Assembly: GCF_000613185.1 (NCBI RefSeq)
Contig: NZ_CCBB010000001.1
Span: 1,798,001 to 1,862,000 of the forward strand
Length of the DNA stretch: 64,000 nucleotides
Direction: 5' to 3'
Origin: Mycolicibacterium cosmeticum
Lineage (GTDB): Bacteria > Actinomycetota > Actinomycetes > Mycobacteriales > Mycobacteriaceae
A model generated the notes under the pieces. That model was not told the origin of the DNA. It ran no database searches and worked only from the letters and a program-made list of their open reading frames with translations. Positions 47,769-57,409 of the stretch are shown here, in pieces; positions within the stretch are counted from its first letter, which is position 1; each line of letters begins with the position of its first letter. A program made the translations under genes and the position numbers.

Positions 47769-48627
47769 GCGAGAAAGCTCGCTTTTGCCGGATACCTTGA
47801 ATTGGACCGCGGACACCCATCGGAAGTGACCGGAATGTCTGCTTCACGCGACGACGCCACGACGGCGGCGCGGAGCCGTCGCCACCTCCGGAATTCCAGG
47901 TGGCGACGTAGTCACTCTGCAACGGTGGCGTCGCGAACATCTCAGCATCCCGGATCTTCCGCGCTTCAACCATCATGATCACCGGCTTACTGTTGAGCAG
48001 TCCGACCCGCTGCCGTACGCCTTCCGGGTCGACGACCTTGTAAACCGTATCTTTTTTGGTCAACTCCACGCCGGGATAACGCGCCTCGTAGAGAAGAACA
48101 TCTCGCAGCGCGAAACCGTTCGCCTCGGCGAAGATCCGGAACATCAACTCTGGACTGAACTGATAGAACCCGTGGCCCATCATGTTGTTCGCCGGCGTGT
48201 TGATGAAGATCGTTCCGCCAACTTTGAGCATGTTGGCCAGGTTCGAGAACGCAACGGGCACATTGAAGATGTGCTCGAGCGATCCCCCGTCGATGATTAC
48301 GTCGTATCTGTCGTGCCAGGCCCGCGGCACGGGATAGTTCATATCGTGAATGGCCTCCGCGCCTTCGTAGGCCGAGGCGTCCAACACCGTGACCGATTGG
48401 GCACCTAGATAGCCACGGAGGAAGTCATCGACGTAATCATCCCAGTGATGATCCGCCGTCGCCGGTGCCGCGGTACCTAACATGTCCCGATAGGCGTTCC
48501 GAAAGTACCTCGCTTCAGCGGGGAAGAGGTGTAGTGACTGGTGGCCGAGTGTCAGCACGTTGTCGAAACCGACATCGCGCCAACGTGCGTCCCACATCAT
48601 CCTGGCGCCGAGATACCCAATACCCAT
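47725..48627 (-). CDS. Class I methyltransferase-like protein
   Basis: A 300-residue protein. The central text RYDVIIDGGSLEHIFNVPVA, FSNLANMLKVGGTIFINTPA is that of a SAM-dependent methyltransferase from strand 4 onward, but the glycine-rich motif I is not clear (the equivalent seems to be SVTVLDASAYEGAEAIHDM). It may methylate a sugar, or may have lost SAM binding. ATG 48627 begins MGIGYLGARMMWDARWRDVG; the frame extends upstream without support. Last gene of the central leftward block. Confidence 0.7.
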   Translation of the reverse strand: MGIGYLGARMMWDARWRDVGFDNVLTLGHQSLHLFPAEARYFRNAYRDMLGTAAPATADHHWDDYVDDFLRGYLGAQSVTVLDASAYEGAEAIHDMNYPVPRAWHDRYDVIIDGGSLEHIFNVPVAFSNLANMLKVGGTIFINTPANNMMGHGFYQFSPELMFRIFAEANGFALRDVLLYEARYPGVELTKKDTVYKVVDPEGVRQRVGLLNSKPVIMMVEARKIRDAEMFATPPLQSDYVATWNSGGGDGSAPPSWRRRVKQTFRSLPMGVRGPIQGIRQKRAFSLKNETCYTRERWLP

Positions 48628-48650
48628 GATCACCCACTTCTGCTCGCAAG

Positions 48651-49628
48651 TTACGAACGGTACGCCAGCTCTTCGACTTTCATGTGACTGATGCGGCCGG
48701 CAACCCAATCCAGCTGCCGGGCTATTCCTTCGTGCAGGCTAACCCGGGGATGCCACCCGAGCTCCGCGCGGATAGCGGTGGTGTCCCCGCCCGTCTCGCG
48801 TACGTCACCGGGCATCGCGCTGTCACGGTTCACTTGTAAGGGCTCCCCAACGCATTCCTCGAAGATGCGAATCACTTCGTTGACCGACGTGTGGCTTCCA
48901 CCCGCGACATTCAGTACCGACCCCGGTGCACAGCGTCCGTTCGCGGCAAGGACATTGGCCTCGACGACATCATCCACATAGGTGAAGTCGCGGACTTGTT
49001 CGCCGGATCCGAAGAGCGTGATCGGCAAGCCCTTCACTGCTGCAGTCGCGAACCGGGTGAACGCCATATCCGGCCGCTGACCAGGTCCGTAGACGGTGAA
49101 GTAACGCAATGACACGGTAGGAACGCCAAAGCTGGATGCATACAAACAGCACAGATGCTCGGCGGCGAGCTTGGTCACTCCATACGGGCTGATCGGCATC
49201 GGTCGGTCGAGTTCGCTGGTCGGATATCGCTCAGCATTGCCGTAGACCGAAGAGGAGGATGCGTACACCAATCGGCGCAGGGTGCCATTACCCTTACTCG
49301 CTTCCAACAGTCGCTGTGTCGCTGCGATATTGCAGTAGGTGTACGCCGTGAATTCCTTCCCCCAGGACGCCCTGACTCCAGGCTGACCGGCCAGATGGAA
49401 GACCACCTCGACTCCGTCGAGAAGCTCCCGCAAGTCAAGGATATTGAGGTCACCTTCGATGAACTCGACACCGACGTCGACCTCGGCGTCGGCATTGTCA
49501 CGTTTGAGTGCAACGTCGTAGTAGTCGGTGAAGGAGTCGATGCCGATGACATCGTGGCCGCTGCCGCGTAGCCGTCTTGTCAGATGTGAACCGATGAATC
49601 CCGCTGCGCCGGTGACCAATGTGTGCAT
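48651..49628 (-). CDS. NAD-dependent nucleotide-sugar epimerase (UDP-glucose/glucuronate 4-epimerase type)
   Basis: A 325-residue extended SDR. NAD motif TGAAGFIGSHLTRRL at residues 6-20, SSSSVYGNAERYPTSEL, catalytic YGVTKLAAEHL and RYFTVYGPGQRPDMAFTRF. The GQRPDMAF text fits 4-epimerases of UDP-glucuronate or UDP-glucose. It would supply galactose or galacturonate type precursors for the polymer. Start ATG 49628 (MHTLVTGAAGF) with AGGAG upstream. It appears to have its own promoter (49713-49751). Confidence 0.87.
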   Translation of the reverse strand: MHTLVTGAAGFIGSHLTRRLRGSGHDVIGIDSFTDYYDVALKRDNADAEVDVGVEFIEGDLNILDLRELLDGVEVVFHLAGQPGVRASWGKEFTAYTYCNIAATQRLLEASKGNGTLRRLVYASSSSVYGNAERYPTSELDRPMPISPYGVTKLAAEHLCCLYASSFGVPTVSLRYFTVYGPGQRPDMAFTRFATAAVKGLPITLFGSGEQVRDFTYVDDVVEANVLAANGRCAPGSVLNVAGGSHTSVNEVIRIFEECVGEPLQVNRDSAMPGDVRETGGDTTAIRAELGWHPRVSLHEGIARQLDWVAGRISHMKVEELAYRS

Positions 49629-49712
49629 CGCCCGGACTCCTTTGACTGCTCTCCCGGCACCCCGAATCAATTCCTGGTATGACGGCAAGACTGGCGAATT
49701 GACTGATGTGTA

Positions 49713-49751
49713 AGTTTAGCGGCGCGACACCAACGTCCGCACCGTTTTCCC
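49713..49751 (-). promoter_or_regulatory. Polysaccharide-locus element, weak copy 5, with -10
   Basis: On the reverse strand GGGAAAACGG (49751-49742) is followed 33 bases later by TAAACT (49718-49713), a good -10. The box shares only the GGGAAA core with the exact copies. It would serve the epimerase gene. Confidence 0.35.
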
Positions 49752-49752
49752 T

Positions 49753-50877
49753 TCAGAGCCAACCCAAGTTGGTCAATACATGCACAACCAGATCCTTCTT
49801 CCCGTCAGCGCCGAGAAGGAAGTTCTTGTACAGAGCCTGACCCGCCTCCGCGATGCGGACGTACTCGTCGGACCGACGGCGAACACCATCGAGCACATGA
49901 TCGAAATCTTCGAAGTCCCAGTCGATCGGCACATAGGTATCCCACGCCCGATACCAGTTCGGGAACGTCTCCATGTGCTCGACACTGGGCTTGAGCAAGG
50001 TGGCACCGTACGCGAACGCTTCGAAGTCACGCGTGCATATCTCTCCCCAGCCGAAGGGGCTGATCACGGTCCGGGAATGCCGTATCTCGGCAATGTACTC
50101 AGCGTGAGAGACCTTCGTACCGACGTCCGGATGAGTGAGGTCATCGCGTCGCAGCAGAAGTTCACGGGTCTTCGCCCGTTGCCAGCCCGCGGCAGTCGAC
50201 CACGCGCTTCCGCGGAAGTGTGCGGCGAACGACCGACTGGCACGGGGATCTACGAAAGTCGGCAGTCCGTACACTTGAGGTCTCAGATACGCCCGGTACT
50301 TGTTGGGGGCGAAGATGTCTCCCGCACCGACATTCCACGCCACCTTGATCTTGTGTGCGTACGCGGCGTTCAGTGGTTGATACTCGAGTTCGGACAACTG
50401 CGGATCCGGCACACCGTAACGCGAGTGGTAGTACTCGCAGAAGGTACGGCCGGCCCAAATCGGGCTGAAGTAGCGGCTTCGTTCCTTGAGAATCTGTTTC
50501 TTGAAGTACAAGTCGACGATTGGCAGGACGTCGAACTGACACGTTCCGGTGCTGTCCGCTGTGTCGAGCCAAACCAAGACGTTGGACCTGTCCTTCAGCG
50601 CTTTGAGTACAGCGGCGAGATCATCGGGCGGGAGTGTCCCCAACCCACGAAAATGACTGTGATGGTGGGCCACGAACAGCGCATCGAAACGCTTCCTGGC
50701 GAGCGCGCCAGATAGCGAATCCCTGCCGGCCTCGAAAGGTAGATACTGTGCCGGGCTGATGAAATCGATAGCCACACCATGTCTGTGAAACTCATCCCTG
50801 GACCACAGCAACACCTTCAGCCACTTGAAGTTGTAGAACGAACCGTCGTAGAAAACGGATATCGTCCTTTTGCCCAT
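49753..50877 (-). CDS. Glycosyltransferase (exostosin / group-1-like)
   Basis: A 374-residue cytoplasmic protein. The C-terminal segment SHAEYIAEIRHSRTVISPFG, WGEICTRDFEAFAYGATLLK is the donor-binding half of GT-B enzymes of the exostosin/group-1 type, with the Glu/Asp pair expected near the nucleotide. The N-terminal half (MGKRTISVFYDGSFYNFKWL) is a Rossmann-like acceptor domain. Donor and acceptor are not predictable. ATG 50877 has GGAG 13 bases upstream. First gene of the central leftward block. Confidence 0.75.
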   Translation of the reverse strand: MGKRTISVFYDGSFYNFKWLKVLLWSRDEFHRHGVAIDFISPAQYLPFEAGRDSLSGALARKRFDALFVAHHHSHFRGLGTLPPDDLAAVLKALKDRSNVLVWLDTADSTGTCQFDVLPIVDLYFKKQILKERSRYFSPIWAGRTFCEYYHSRYGVPDPQLSELEYQPLNAAYAHKIKVAWNVGAGDIFAPNKYRAYLRPQVYGLPTFVDPRASRSFAAHFRGSAWSTAAGWQRAKTRELLLRRDDLTHPDVGTKVSHAEYIAEIRHSRTVISPFGWGEICTRDFEAFAYGATLLKPSVEHMETFPNWYRAWDTYVPIDWDFEDFDHVLDGVRRRSDEYVRIAEAGQALYKNFLLGADGKKDLVVHVLTNLGWL

Positions 50878-51015
50878 GGTCAACGCTCCACAAAGATCGC
50901 ACGGTGGTGGACAAGCTGGGTCGAGCCTATCGCCGGGGCTTCTCGCCCGCGGAGGAATATCACTTCCAGTGTCACCGAGAATTCGACCGCGAATCGGCAC
51001 CAACCCGATATCGGA

Positions 51016-51027
51016 GAAGGTACCTTC
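51016..51027. promoter_or_regulatory. 12-base palindrome in a divergent intergenic region
   Basis: GAAGGTACCTTC is a perfect palindrome 34 bases before the glycosyltransferase start at 51062, inside the 184-base gap between two divergent glycosyltransferase genes. The rest of the gap shows no further clear signal; the GGGAAA-type element is absent here. Confidence 0.3.
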
Positions 51028-51061
51028 GATTATTGGATCACCACTCGAGGGGCACGTTCCG

Positions 51062-52186
51062 ATGCGCGTCTGTTTCTTCATTGCAAGCCTGGATGGCGGT
51101 GGTGCACAACGCCAGTGCATCGCCCTGCTCAACGCGTTACAACACGTGCGCGACGTCGAAACGCATCTCATCTTGCTCGGTCCGGGTACGTTCGACGACC
51201 GCCTCGATACCTCGCAACTGACGGTCCACCGCACACAGGTGCGCAACTTCGGTTCACCGGCGGCCCTGGCGTTTGCCGTGCGTACCCTCCGACGCGTCCG
51301 CCCGGACCTCGTGATCTCCTGGCTACACCCAGCCGACATCTGGTCGTTCGCGGCGACGCGGATCGTCCGAGTGCCGTGGATCATGACCGAACGGGGATCT
51401 GTCTATCCGGGAACCGTGGTGTTCAAGGTACGCAACCGAATCGGCCGACGCGCACCGACGACGATTATCGCGAACTCCAGCAAGGGCCAGCGCTATTGGG
51501 CAGACTTGGCACCTCGCTGTTCGGTGCGGATGATCCCCAATATGGTTATCGACGGCGCCGTCGGCGGCGCGCCTCTGACGAACAGATCTCACTCCGATGA
51601 GTGCCTATTCGTCGGTCGCCTGGAGCCAGAGAAGAACGTCGGGGCAATGATCACAGCGTTCGCCCGGTTCGCGGCTGTGAATGAGCAAGCGAAACTACTC
51701 ATCTGTGGGAAGGGTTCTCTGAGCGACGATGTGGTGCAAACCGTTCACCGCCTGCCGAACTCAGAGCGAGCGACTATTCTCGGGTTTCGACATGACATTC
51801 CGGACTTGATGTCGCGCGCAAGGATCTTCCTGTCCTTCAGTCGCTATGAGGGTATGCCCAACGTCGTCATGGAGGCCGCGGCATCAGGTCTGCCGGCGGT
51901 GGTCTCCGATATACCCGAGCACCGTGCACTGCTCGGTGACGACTACCCGTTCTATGTCCGGCTCGACTCGACGCCCGAGACCTCAGCAGCAGTCCTCGCC
52001 GATGCCTGGATGCACGGGGAGAGTGCAGGCCCGGACATCTACTCGCACGCTCGTGGGGTGCTGGCGACCATGACACCCGAACGCGTCGTGGCCGACTATC
52101 TGACCGTCTTCTCCGAGGTCATCGGACAGTCATCACAGGGCCGAAAGACACCACCGGTACTGACCCAGGCTGCGCGTGTCAGATGA
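51062..52186 (+). CDS. GT4-family glycosyltransferase
   Basis: A 374-residue GT-B glycosyltransferase. The N-terminal glycine-rich acceptor loop is IASLDGGGAQRQCIALLNAL; the donor site has CLFVGRLEPEKNVGAMITAF and the EX7E motif in FSRYEGMPNVVMEAAASGLP. It should add one sugar to the lipid-linked repeat unit. ATG 51062 is used; the frame runs upstream into the divergent region without support. Its stop overlaps the flippase start (ATGA). Confidence 0.9.
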   Translation: MRVCFFIASLDGGGAQRQCIALLNALQHVRDVETHLILLGPGTFDDRLDTSQLTVHRTQVRNFGSPAALAFAVRTLRRVRPDLVISWLHPADIWSFAATRIVRVPWIMTERGSVYPGTVVFKVRNRIGRRAPTTIIANSSKGQRYWADLAPRCSVRMIPNMVIDGAVGGAPLTNRSHSDECLFVGRLEPEKNVGAMITAFARFAAVNEQAKLLICGKGSLSDDVVQTVHRLPNSERATILGFRHDIPDLMSRARIFLSFSRYEGMPNVVMEAAASGLPAVVSDIPEHRALLGDDYPFYVRLDSTPETSAAVLADAWMHGESAGPDIYSHARGVLATMTPERVVADYLTVFSEVIGQSSQGRKTPPVLTQAARVR

Positions 52187-53703
52187 CGGCCTTGCGCCCG
52201 CGGCCGGTTCCACCTGACACCCAGGTACCTGCGGCGGTAGATTCCGACACCCGGCACAACGTGGTGGTGTTCTATCTCAACTTCGTCGTTATCGCAGTTG
52301 TCGGATTGGTGGTGAATCCGCTGCTACTCGGAGCGCTCGGTCCGGTCATGTTCGGCATCTGGAAGTCGCTCCAACGCTATCTGGACTTCGCGACGATCGC
52401 TGATGGACGCGCGTCTCAGGCACTCAAGTGGATCGTGGCAAGCCGGGCCACGCTCGGTGATGAAGAGCGGCGCCGAGACATCGGGGCGGCGATCATCGTC
52501 TGGTTGCGCTGGCTGCCGGCCACCGTCATCGTCGCCATCGGAGTCACTGCCGCGTTGCCCCTGCTGATCAAGGGCATTCCACCAGATGTCATGACGATGG
52601 TCTACTGGGCTGCAGGCTTTTTGGCGCTCAACACCGTATTGGCCGGATTCCTCTTCATACCCGACGCGGTGCTCGCGGGCATCAACCAGGGCTACAAGTC
52701 CATGCTCGTCACGACATTGGTCTTCGTCATCAGTAACGGCGCCCTGCTCGCAGCGGCGGTCTCGGGCTGGCCGCTGTGGTCGCTGGCGGCAATTGTGTTG
52801 TCGACCGGAGTGGGGAACGCGGCGCTGACCCTGCTGGTCGCGCGCCGCAGTGTCACCTGGTGGGGTGTATCACGCCCGACGGCACCGGACCTTCGGCGGG
52901 TTCTCGGCTACAGCGCATGGACGCTCGGCAGCGTCGTGGTGGACAAGCTGCTGCTTGCCTCCGAACTGATCGTCATCAGTGTCGCCGTCGGCGCAGTGAC
53001 GGTCGCGCAGTACACCTTCACGACGTACGTGACACAGTTCGTGCTGGCTCTTGCACTCGTGACAGCCAGTGGGTTCACACCGCTGCTGGGCTCGTTGCTC
53101 GGTGCCTCGGAGTTCACCGCCGCAGCCGAACGTGCCCGTTCTGCACGACATCTGGTGATCGGAGTCACCGTGCTGGGCAGCGGTGCGGTGCTGGCCTTCA
53201 ACGGCGCATTCGTCACGTTGTGGGCCGGTGCGGACCAGTACCTCGGAACCACCGTCAATGCACTTCTGGCAGTGTGCGGATTGCAGCAAGCCCTCATCAG
53301 GATGGATGGGCAGGTGTTGGACGTGACAATGCGGATCGGTACCAAGGTTGTCGTCGGATTGCTCAGCAGCATCGGCGGGATCGTCGCCGGGATCACCGGA
53401 TATACCGTCACCCACGATCTGACGGTTTCCCTCATCGCCGTGATTCTCTTGCGTCTCATCGGCAACGTTGCCTATCCGATACTGGTGGCCCGCGCCATCC
53501 CCGGTTCCTCTGTGCCGGTGCGCACGTTGTTTCTGGCGGTCATCCTGCTCGGCGGATCACTGGCGATCGGCGCGGTCGCGCATGGCGGCGGAGCACCGAG
53601 CCTGACCGGGTTCGCCGTGCTCTGGGCGGTACTGGCGGCCGGCACGGCGTGGTATGGGCTGGTTCCACGGAGCACCGTCCGTGCGCTGCTCACCCGTAGA
53701 TGA
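52183..53703 (+). CDS. Wzx-type polysaccharide flippase (MOP superfamily)
   Basis: A 506-residue membrane protein with about 12-14 transmembrane helices (first at about 30-50, VVVFYLNFVVIAVVGLVVNP). The N-terminal FGIWKSLQRYLDFATIADGR, with an acidic/basic cytoplasmic loop, is typical of O-antigen and exopolysaccharide flippases, which move undecaprenyl- or decaprenyl-linked repeats across the membrane. Coupled to the upstream glycosyltransferase. With the Wzy at 46200 and Wzc at 44818 it completes a Wzx/Wzy system. Confidence 0.87.
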   Translation: MTALRPRPVPPDTQVPAAVDSDTRHNVVVFYLNFVVIAVVGLVVNPLLLGALGPVMFGIWKSLQRYLDFATIADGRASQALKWIVASRATLGDEERRRDIGAAIIVWLRWLPATVIVAIGVTAALPLLIKGIPPDVMTMVYWAAGFLALNTVLAGFLFIPDAVLAGINQGYKSMLVTTLVFVISNGALLAAAVSGWPLWSLAAIVLSTGVGNAALTLLVARRSVTWWGVSRPTAPDLRRVLGYSAWTLGSVVVDKLLLASELIVISVAVGAVTVAQYTFTTYVTQFVLALALVTASGFTPLLGSLLGASEFTAAAERARSARHLVIGVTVLGSGAVLAFNGAFVTLWAGADQYLGTTVNALLAVCGLQQALIRMDGQVLDVTMRIGTKVVVGLLSSIGGIVAGITGYTVTHDLTVSLIAVILLRLIGNVAYPILVARAIPGSSVPVRTLFLAVILLGGSLAIGAVAHGGGAPSLTGFAVLWAVLAAGTAWYGLVPRSTVRALLTRR

Positions 53704-53750
53704 ATACACGTGACGCACTCTGCTTTTCTCACACCGAGCGGCAGGCAAAC

Positions 53751-53790
53751 GGGAAAAACAGGCCACCCGCAGCGGCGCGCCGAGTACCGT
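53751..53790 (+). promoter_or_regulatory. Polysaccharide-locus element, weak copy 4, with -10
   Basis: GGGAAAAACA (53751-53760) is followed 34 bases later by TACCGT (53785-53790), 38 bases before the FkbM GTG. The box differs from the exact copies at the 7th and 10th bases of GGGAAACACC. Confidence 0.35.
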
Positions 53791-53827
53791 TGACTCGTCA
53801 TCGCACACCGGGACGGAAGGCACTTTC

Positions 53828-54622
53828 GTGACGTCGAAAGTGACATTGGCGACTAGAGCGTACCTGCACGCCAAGGATATCCATCGGCTCGGATGGCCTT
53901 ACCAGGTCCGCCATCTGCACCGGCACGGCAACCGGGAGTTCACTGTGCGGGTCAAGGGTGTTGGCGCTCTGACGATGCGACCCGGGTCCGCCGACCCGGC
54001 GGTGGTCAGTCAGGTGTTCAGCTGGCTGCAGTACGACCTCAGTCAGTTCCCCCAGTATGCGCGAGTTGCCGAGGCCTACAGTGACATTCTCGATCGCGGT
54101 CGCCGCCCCCTGATCCTCGATCTCGGTGCCAACAACGGTGCATCGGCACGATGGTTCGTGCGGGAGTATCCGGATGCGGACGTTGTCGCGGTGGAACCCG
54201 ATCCCGAGAATGCGCGGATCTGCCGGTTGAACACCGCGGGTTACCCGGTGGACGTGGTGCCTGCCGCGATCGGCGGGGCCCCGGGTCGCGTCACACTGGA
54301 TACGGCGCAGAAGGCCAGTGTTTCCTACACGACGACGCGATCCACTGACGGCGGCGTTCCCGTCGTCACGGTCGATGAGATTCTCGCCGAGCGCCCAAAC
54401 CACGAATTGTTCATCGTCAAGATCGATATCGAAGGTTTCGAAGACGATCTGTTCGCGTCGGGAACCGAGTGGGTGGAGCAAGCGCACGTCGTCATCATCG
54501 AACCTCACGACTGGAAGTTCCCGGATCGGGACACCAGCCGTCATCTGCAGAAGACCATGGGTCACCTGCCCTTTCAGCTGCTGCTGTGCGGCGAGAACCT
54601 GGTCTATGTACGCCACGAATGA
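53828..54622 (+). CDS. FkbM-family methyltransferase
   Basis: A 264-residue SAM-dependent O-methyltransferase. Motif I LILDLGANNGASARWFV at about residues 95-111, acidic motif VVAVEPDPENARICRLN, and FIVKIDIEGFEDDLFASGTE, the FkbM signature. FkbM enzymes methylate sugar or polyketide hydroxyls and are common in capsule loci. The start is GTG 53828 with GGAAGG upstream. The 3' end overlaps the next glycosyltransferase gene by 17 bases. Confidence 0.9.
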   Translation: MTSKVTLATRAYLHAKDIHRLGWPYQVRHLHRHGNREFTVRVKGVGALTMRPGSADPAVVSQVFSWLQYDLSQFPQYARVAEAYSDILDRGRRPLILDLGANNGASARWFVREYPDADVVAVEPDPENARICRLNTAGYPVDVVPAAIGGAPGRVTLDTAQKASVSYTTTRSTDGGVPVVTVDEILAERPNHELFIVKIDIEGFEDDLFASGTEWVEQAHVVIIEPHDWKFPDRDTSRHLQKTMGHLPFQLLLCGENLVYVRHE

Positions 54623-55715
54623 ACGGCGGCAGCATCGCAGCCGAAGGCGACACCAGAACAGTCTGACCGTCATCGGCCCGACACCGCCGCCGGTGCACGG
54701 CCAATCGATGGCCACCGAACGGGTACTGTTTGCGCTCAGCCGACGATGCCCCGAAGTGCGTTTCGCCGATACGAGTGAAGGCACAGCTGATGCGGTGCGC
54801 CGCCGGATGACCAAGCTGCGACGCAACGCCGCGGCACTGCGCGCGATCCGCGGTGTAGACGCCGTTTACATCTCGGTCAACGTCGGCCGGGGGATGTGGT
54901 TGAGCACCGCCGCGGCGGCTATCGCCCGGATGAGCGGTGCCCGGGTATTCCTGCATCACCACTCCTACTCCTATGTCCGCCGCCGCACGGCGCGGATGCG
55001 AGCTCTCACCAGCGCCGCCGGTACCTCCGCACAACACATCGCGCTGTCCGCGACAATGGCCGCCGACCTCCGGGCGGTGATGCCGGAGATTCGACACGTC
55101 GTCGTCGTCGGTAATGCGGCACTGGTGGATCAAGCGCTACTGGACCTGCCGCTGAAACGGGACGGTGCGGAACTCGTGCTCGGTCATCTGAGTAATCTGC
55201 GGCTGGACAAGGGCATAGCCGAGGTGGTGGACCTGGCGTCGGAGTTGCATCGCGCCGGTACCCCGCTCCGCCTCCGCATTGCCGGCCCCACCGCGGACCG
55301 CGAATCGGCACGACATCTCGATCGTGCCGAGCGGGAGTTGGGCAACCTGTTCGAGTATCTCGGACCAGTAGTGGGACCCGCGAAACTTGCGTTTTACGAA
55401 TCGATCACCCATTTCGTCTTCCCGTCCCGCTACGTACACGAAGCAATGCCACTGGTTCTCTACGAAGCGATGGCGGCCGGTGTCGTCTGTCTTGCCCTAC
55501 GGCAGGGTTCCATTGCCGAGCAGCTCGCCGGCAGTCCCGGCCGACTTGCCGAAAGCGTCGAGAATTTCGTCCACGAAATGGCGCCGGATATGGTCAGCAC
55601 TCCGGTTTCGGCAGCGGCCTCAAAACTGGCCCGACAGGCGTTTCTGCAGGCCCTCACCGATTCGGAGAGGCAGCTCGATGACCTGACGAAGCTCGTCGTA
55701 AAGCCCGATCGATGA
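54606..55715 (+). CDS. GT4-family glycosyltransferase
   Basis: A 369-residue glycosyltransferase. The N-terminal loop is LTVIGPTPPPVHGQSMATER; the donor half shows ELVLGHLSNLRLDKGIAEVV, FEYLGPVVGPAKLAFYESIT and the EX7E-like FPSRYVHEAMPLVLYEAMAA. ATG 54606 inside the FkbM end gives an Arg-rich lead (MYATNERRQHRSRRRHQ); translation may actually begin closer to residue 19, but no better start codon exists. The frame is open far upstream only as a shadow of the FkbM gene. Confidence 0.83.
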   Translation: MYATNERRQHRSRRRHQNSLTVIGPTPPPVHGQSMATERVLFALSRRCPEVRFADTSEGTADAVRRRMTKLRRNAAALRAIRGVDAVYISVNVGRGMWLSTAAAAIARMSGARVFLHHHSYSYVRRRTARMRALTSAAGTSAQHIALSATMAADLRAVMPEIRHVVVVGNAALVDQALLDLPLKRDGAELVLGHLSNLRLDKGIAEVVDLASELHRAGTPLRLRIAGPTADRESARHLDRAERELGNLFEYLGPVVGPAKLAFYESITHFVFPSRYVHEAMPLVLYEAMAAGVVCLALRQGSIAEQLAGSPGRLAESVENFVHEMAPDMVSTPVSAAASKLARQAFLQALTDSERQLDDLTKLVVKPDR

Positions 55716-55739
55716 ACCGCCCACCGAGATGAGGAACCC

Positions 55740-56399
55740 ATGAGGCTTCAGGAATCTGCGAAGTCCGCTGTCTATCGTGCTCCTTTGTTGCATAGGCTGA
55801 TGGCACCCAAGTACCCGTACAAGATCAACCCCGGGCAACTCGCCGCGATGGTCGGATTCATCGACAACACTCGCACGTCCGGTGCGCTCGTCGCTGAAAT
55901 CGGTGTTGCACAAGGTGATACGTCGATATTTCTACTCGAGCACCTCGCGACCACCGACGACGATCGGACGCTTCACCTGTTCGACACTTTCAATGGGTTC
56001 ACCGAAGACAGCATCGACCATGAAGTTCGGGCACGCCACAAGAGCCGGTCAGATTATGATGCTTTCCGCTACGGAGACGAGAGGATATTCCAACGGAACA
56101 TCCTCAAGTGCGGGTATCAGAACTTCCGAACGGTAAAAGGCGATGCCTCACAGTTTGATTGGAGCACGGTGGGCCCGATCGGCGCAGTGTTGCTCGATAT
56201 CGACCTGTACCGACCGACTATCGACGTCCTGAACGCGGTGTACCCGCACCTCGTTCCAGGAGGAGGAATCGTCCTGGACGACTGCCGGGCCGGCACACCG
56301 TGGGACGGATCACTACAAGCCTACGAAGAATTCACTAACTCACACGGATTGCCATTCGAGCGCGTCGGAGGCAAAGGCGCCGTCGTCCGCGCGGCGTAG
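55740..56399 (+). CDS. TylF/macrocin O-methyltransferase-like protein
   Basis: A 219-residue methyltransferase. SAM motif I ALVAEIGVAQGDTSIFLLEH, then LHLFDTFNGFTED with the acidic residue, GAVLLDIDLYRPTIDVLNAV and GGGIVLDDCRAGTPWDGS, whose Asp residues bind Mg2+ in the TylF family. These enzymes methylate sugar hydroxyls in macrolides and in mycobacterial glycopeptidolipids. ATG 55740 has GAGG six bases upstream. Last gene of the right-hand forward block; it converges with the leftward block. Confidence 0.87.
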   Translation: MRLQESAKSAVYRAPLLHRLMAPKYPYKINPGQLAAMVGFIDNTRTSGALVAEIGVAQGDTSIFLLEHLATTDDDRTLHLFDTFNGFTEDSIDHEVRARHKSRSDYDAFRYGDERIFQRNILKCGYQNFRTVKGDASQFDWSTVGPIGAVLLDIDLYRPTIDVLNAVYPHLVPGGGIVLDDCRAGTPWDGSLQAYEEFTNSHGLPFERVGGKGAVVRAA

Positions 56400-56414
56400 C
56401 CGCCAGAGAAAACC

Positions 56415-57398
56415 TCATCGGCAAGCTCGCCTCATCGCCACCCACACCGAACCGCCGTGTGGTTCGGCCGCCGCCAGATAGGCGCGCGGGAGTTTCGCGG
56501 CGGCTGCTGCCGCCGTCGCCATGTAACGGGCCCGCGGCGTCGGCGACCAGCGCTCGGCCAGCGACGGGAACGACCCGTGTCGGGCTCTGGCCTGGAAGCT
56601 GCGCGATATGGCCAGTTCCTTCGCCGCACGGGCGCGGGATACCGGCTCCTCGTGATAAGCGATCAACTTCCAGCCGTGACGGCGGGCTGCCGCATCGAAA
56701 GAGGTTCTGCCCCAGGTCGATATGTGGTTCGGCGGCATGTCGACCAGCCCGCCCGCGGTTTCGGTCCGCTCGACGTGCGCACCGTTGGGCACGGACACCA
56801 CGACGATACCGTCCGGCGCGGTGAGGCGGTCGAAGGCGTCGAACGATTCGGCGATGCCGTCGAGGTGTTCGAAGACCTGATGGCCGCACACCACCGCGTG
56901 GCCCGCGATCGGCTGATCGCGGAAGTCCCTGGCGCTCACCGTGACCCCGAGGTCGTGCAATGCCTTTCTGGCTTCTGCGCTGAATTCGGTGGCATACAGG
57001 CGGGCGGGGTCCACCCCTTCGGCGATGACGCTGCGTTGAAAGGCACCGTCACCGGCGCCGATCTCCAGCACCGACCCGCTGGTCGCGGTGATCACGTCGC
57101 GGGTGAGCTGATACTCCCAGCGTGAGGCCGGATAGGGGTGGAAGGATCGCCGACCATAGGCCAGCGCGTAGAACTCGGCGTCACCGGCCACGAACGGGTT
57201 CGCGCTGCGCAGCCCACAGCGGTCACACCGCATCAGGCGGACGTCGTCGGTTCCCCAGAGTGTGCCGATGCAGGCGACCAACTCGTCATGCCTGGCCGCA
57301 TCGACCCAAGGACGCACGAAGTTCGTGGCGGCGTCGAGCACCCCCAGACGATGTGTCTGGTGTCCGTCGTTCCCGCCGCACGCTGGGCATCGCCACAT
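56415..57398 (-). CDS. SAM-dependent methyltransferase with N-terminal zinc ribbon
   Basis: A 327-residue protein. Four cysteines form two CXXC pairs (WRCPACGG at the start and MRCDRCGLRSANP near residue 60), a likely structural zinc site, followed by motif I SGSVLEIGAGDGAFQRSVI and DRLTAPDGIVVVSVPNG. This architecture is frequent in sugar C- and O-methyltransferases of polysaccharide loci. It lies 11 bases downstream of the next methyltransferase and is the last gene of the long leftward operon. Confidence 0.83.
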   Translation of the reverse strand: MWRCPACGGNDGHQTHRLGVLDAATNFVRPWVDAARHDELVACIGTLWGTDDVRLMRCDRCGLRSANPFVAGDAEFYALAYGRRSFHPYPASRWEYQLTRDVITATSGSVLEIGAGDGAFQRSVIAEGVDPARLYATEFSAEARKALHDLGVTVSARDFRDQPIAGHAVVCGHQVFEHLDGIAESFDAFDRLTAPDGIVVVSVPNGAHVERTETAGGLVDMPPNHISTWGRTSFDAAARRHGWKLIAYHEEPVSRARAAKELAISRSFQARARHGSFPSLAERWSPTPRARYMATAAAAAAKLPRAYLAAAEPHGGSVWVAMRRACR

Positions 57399-57409
57399 GT
57401 GATCGTCTT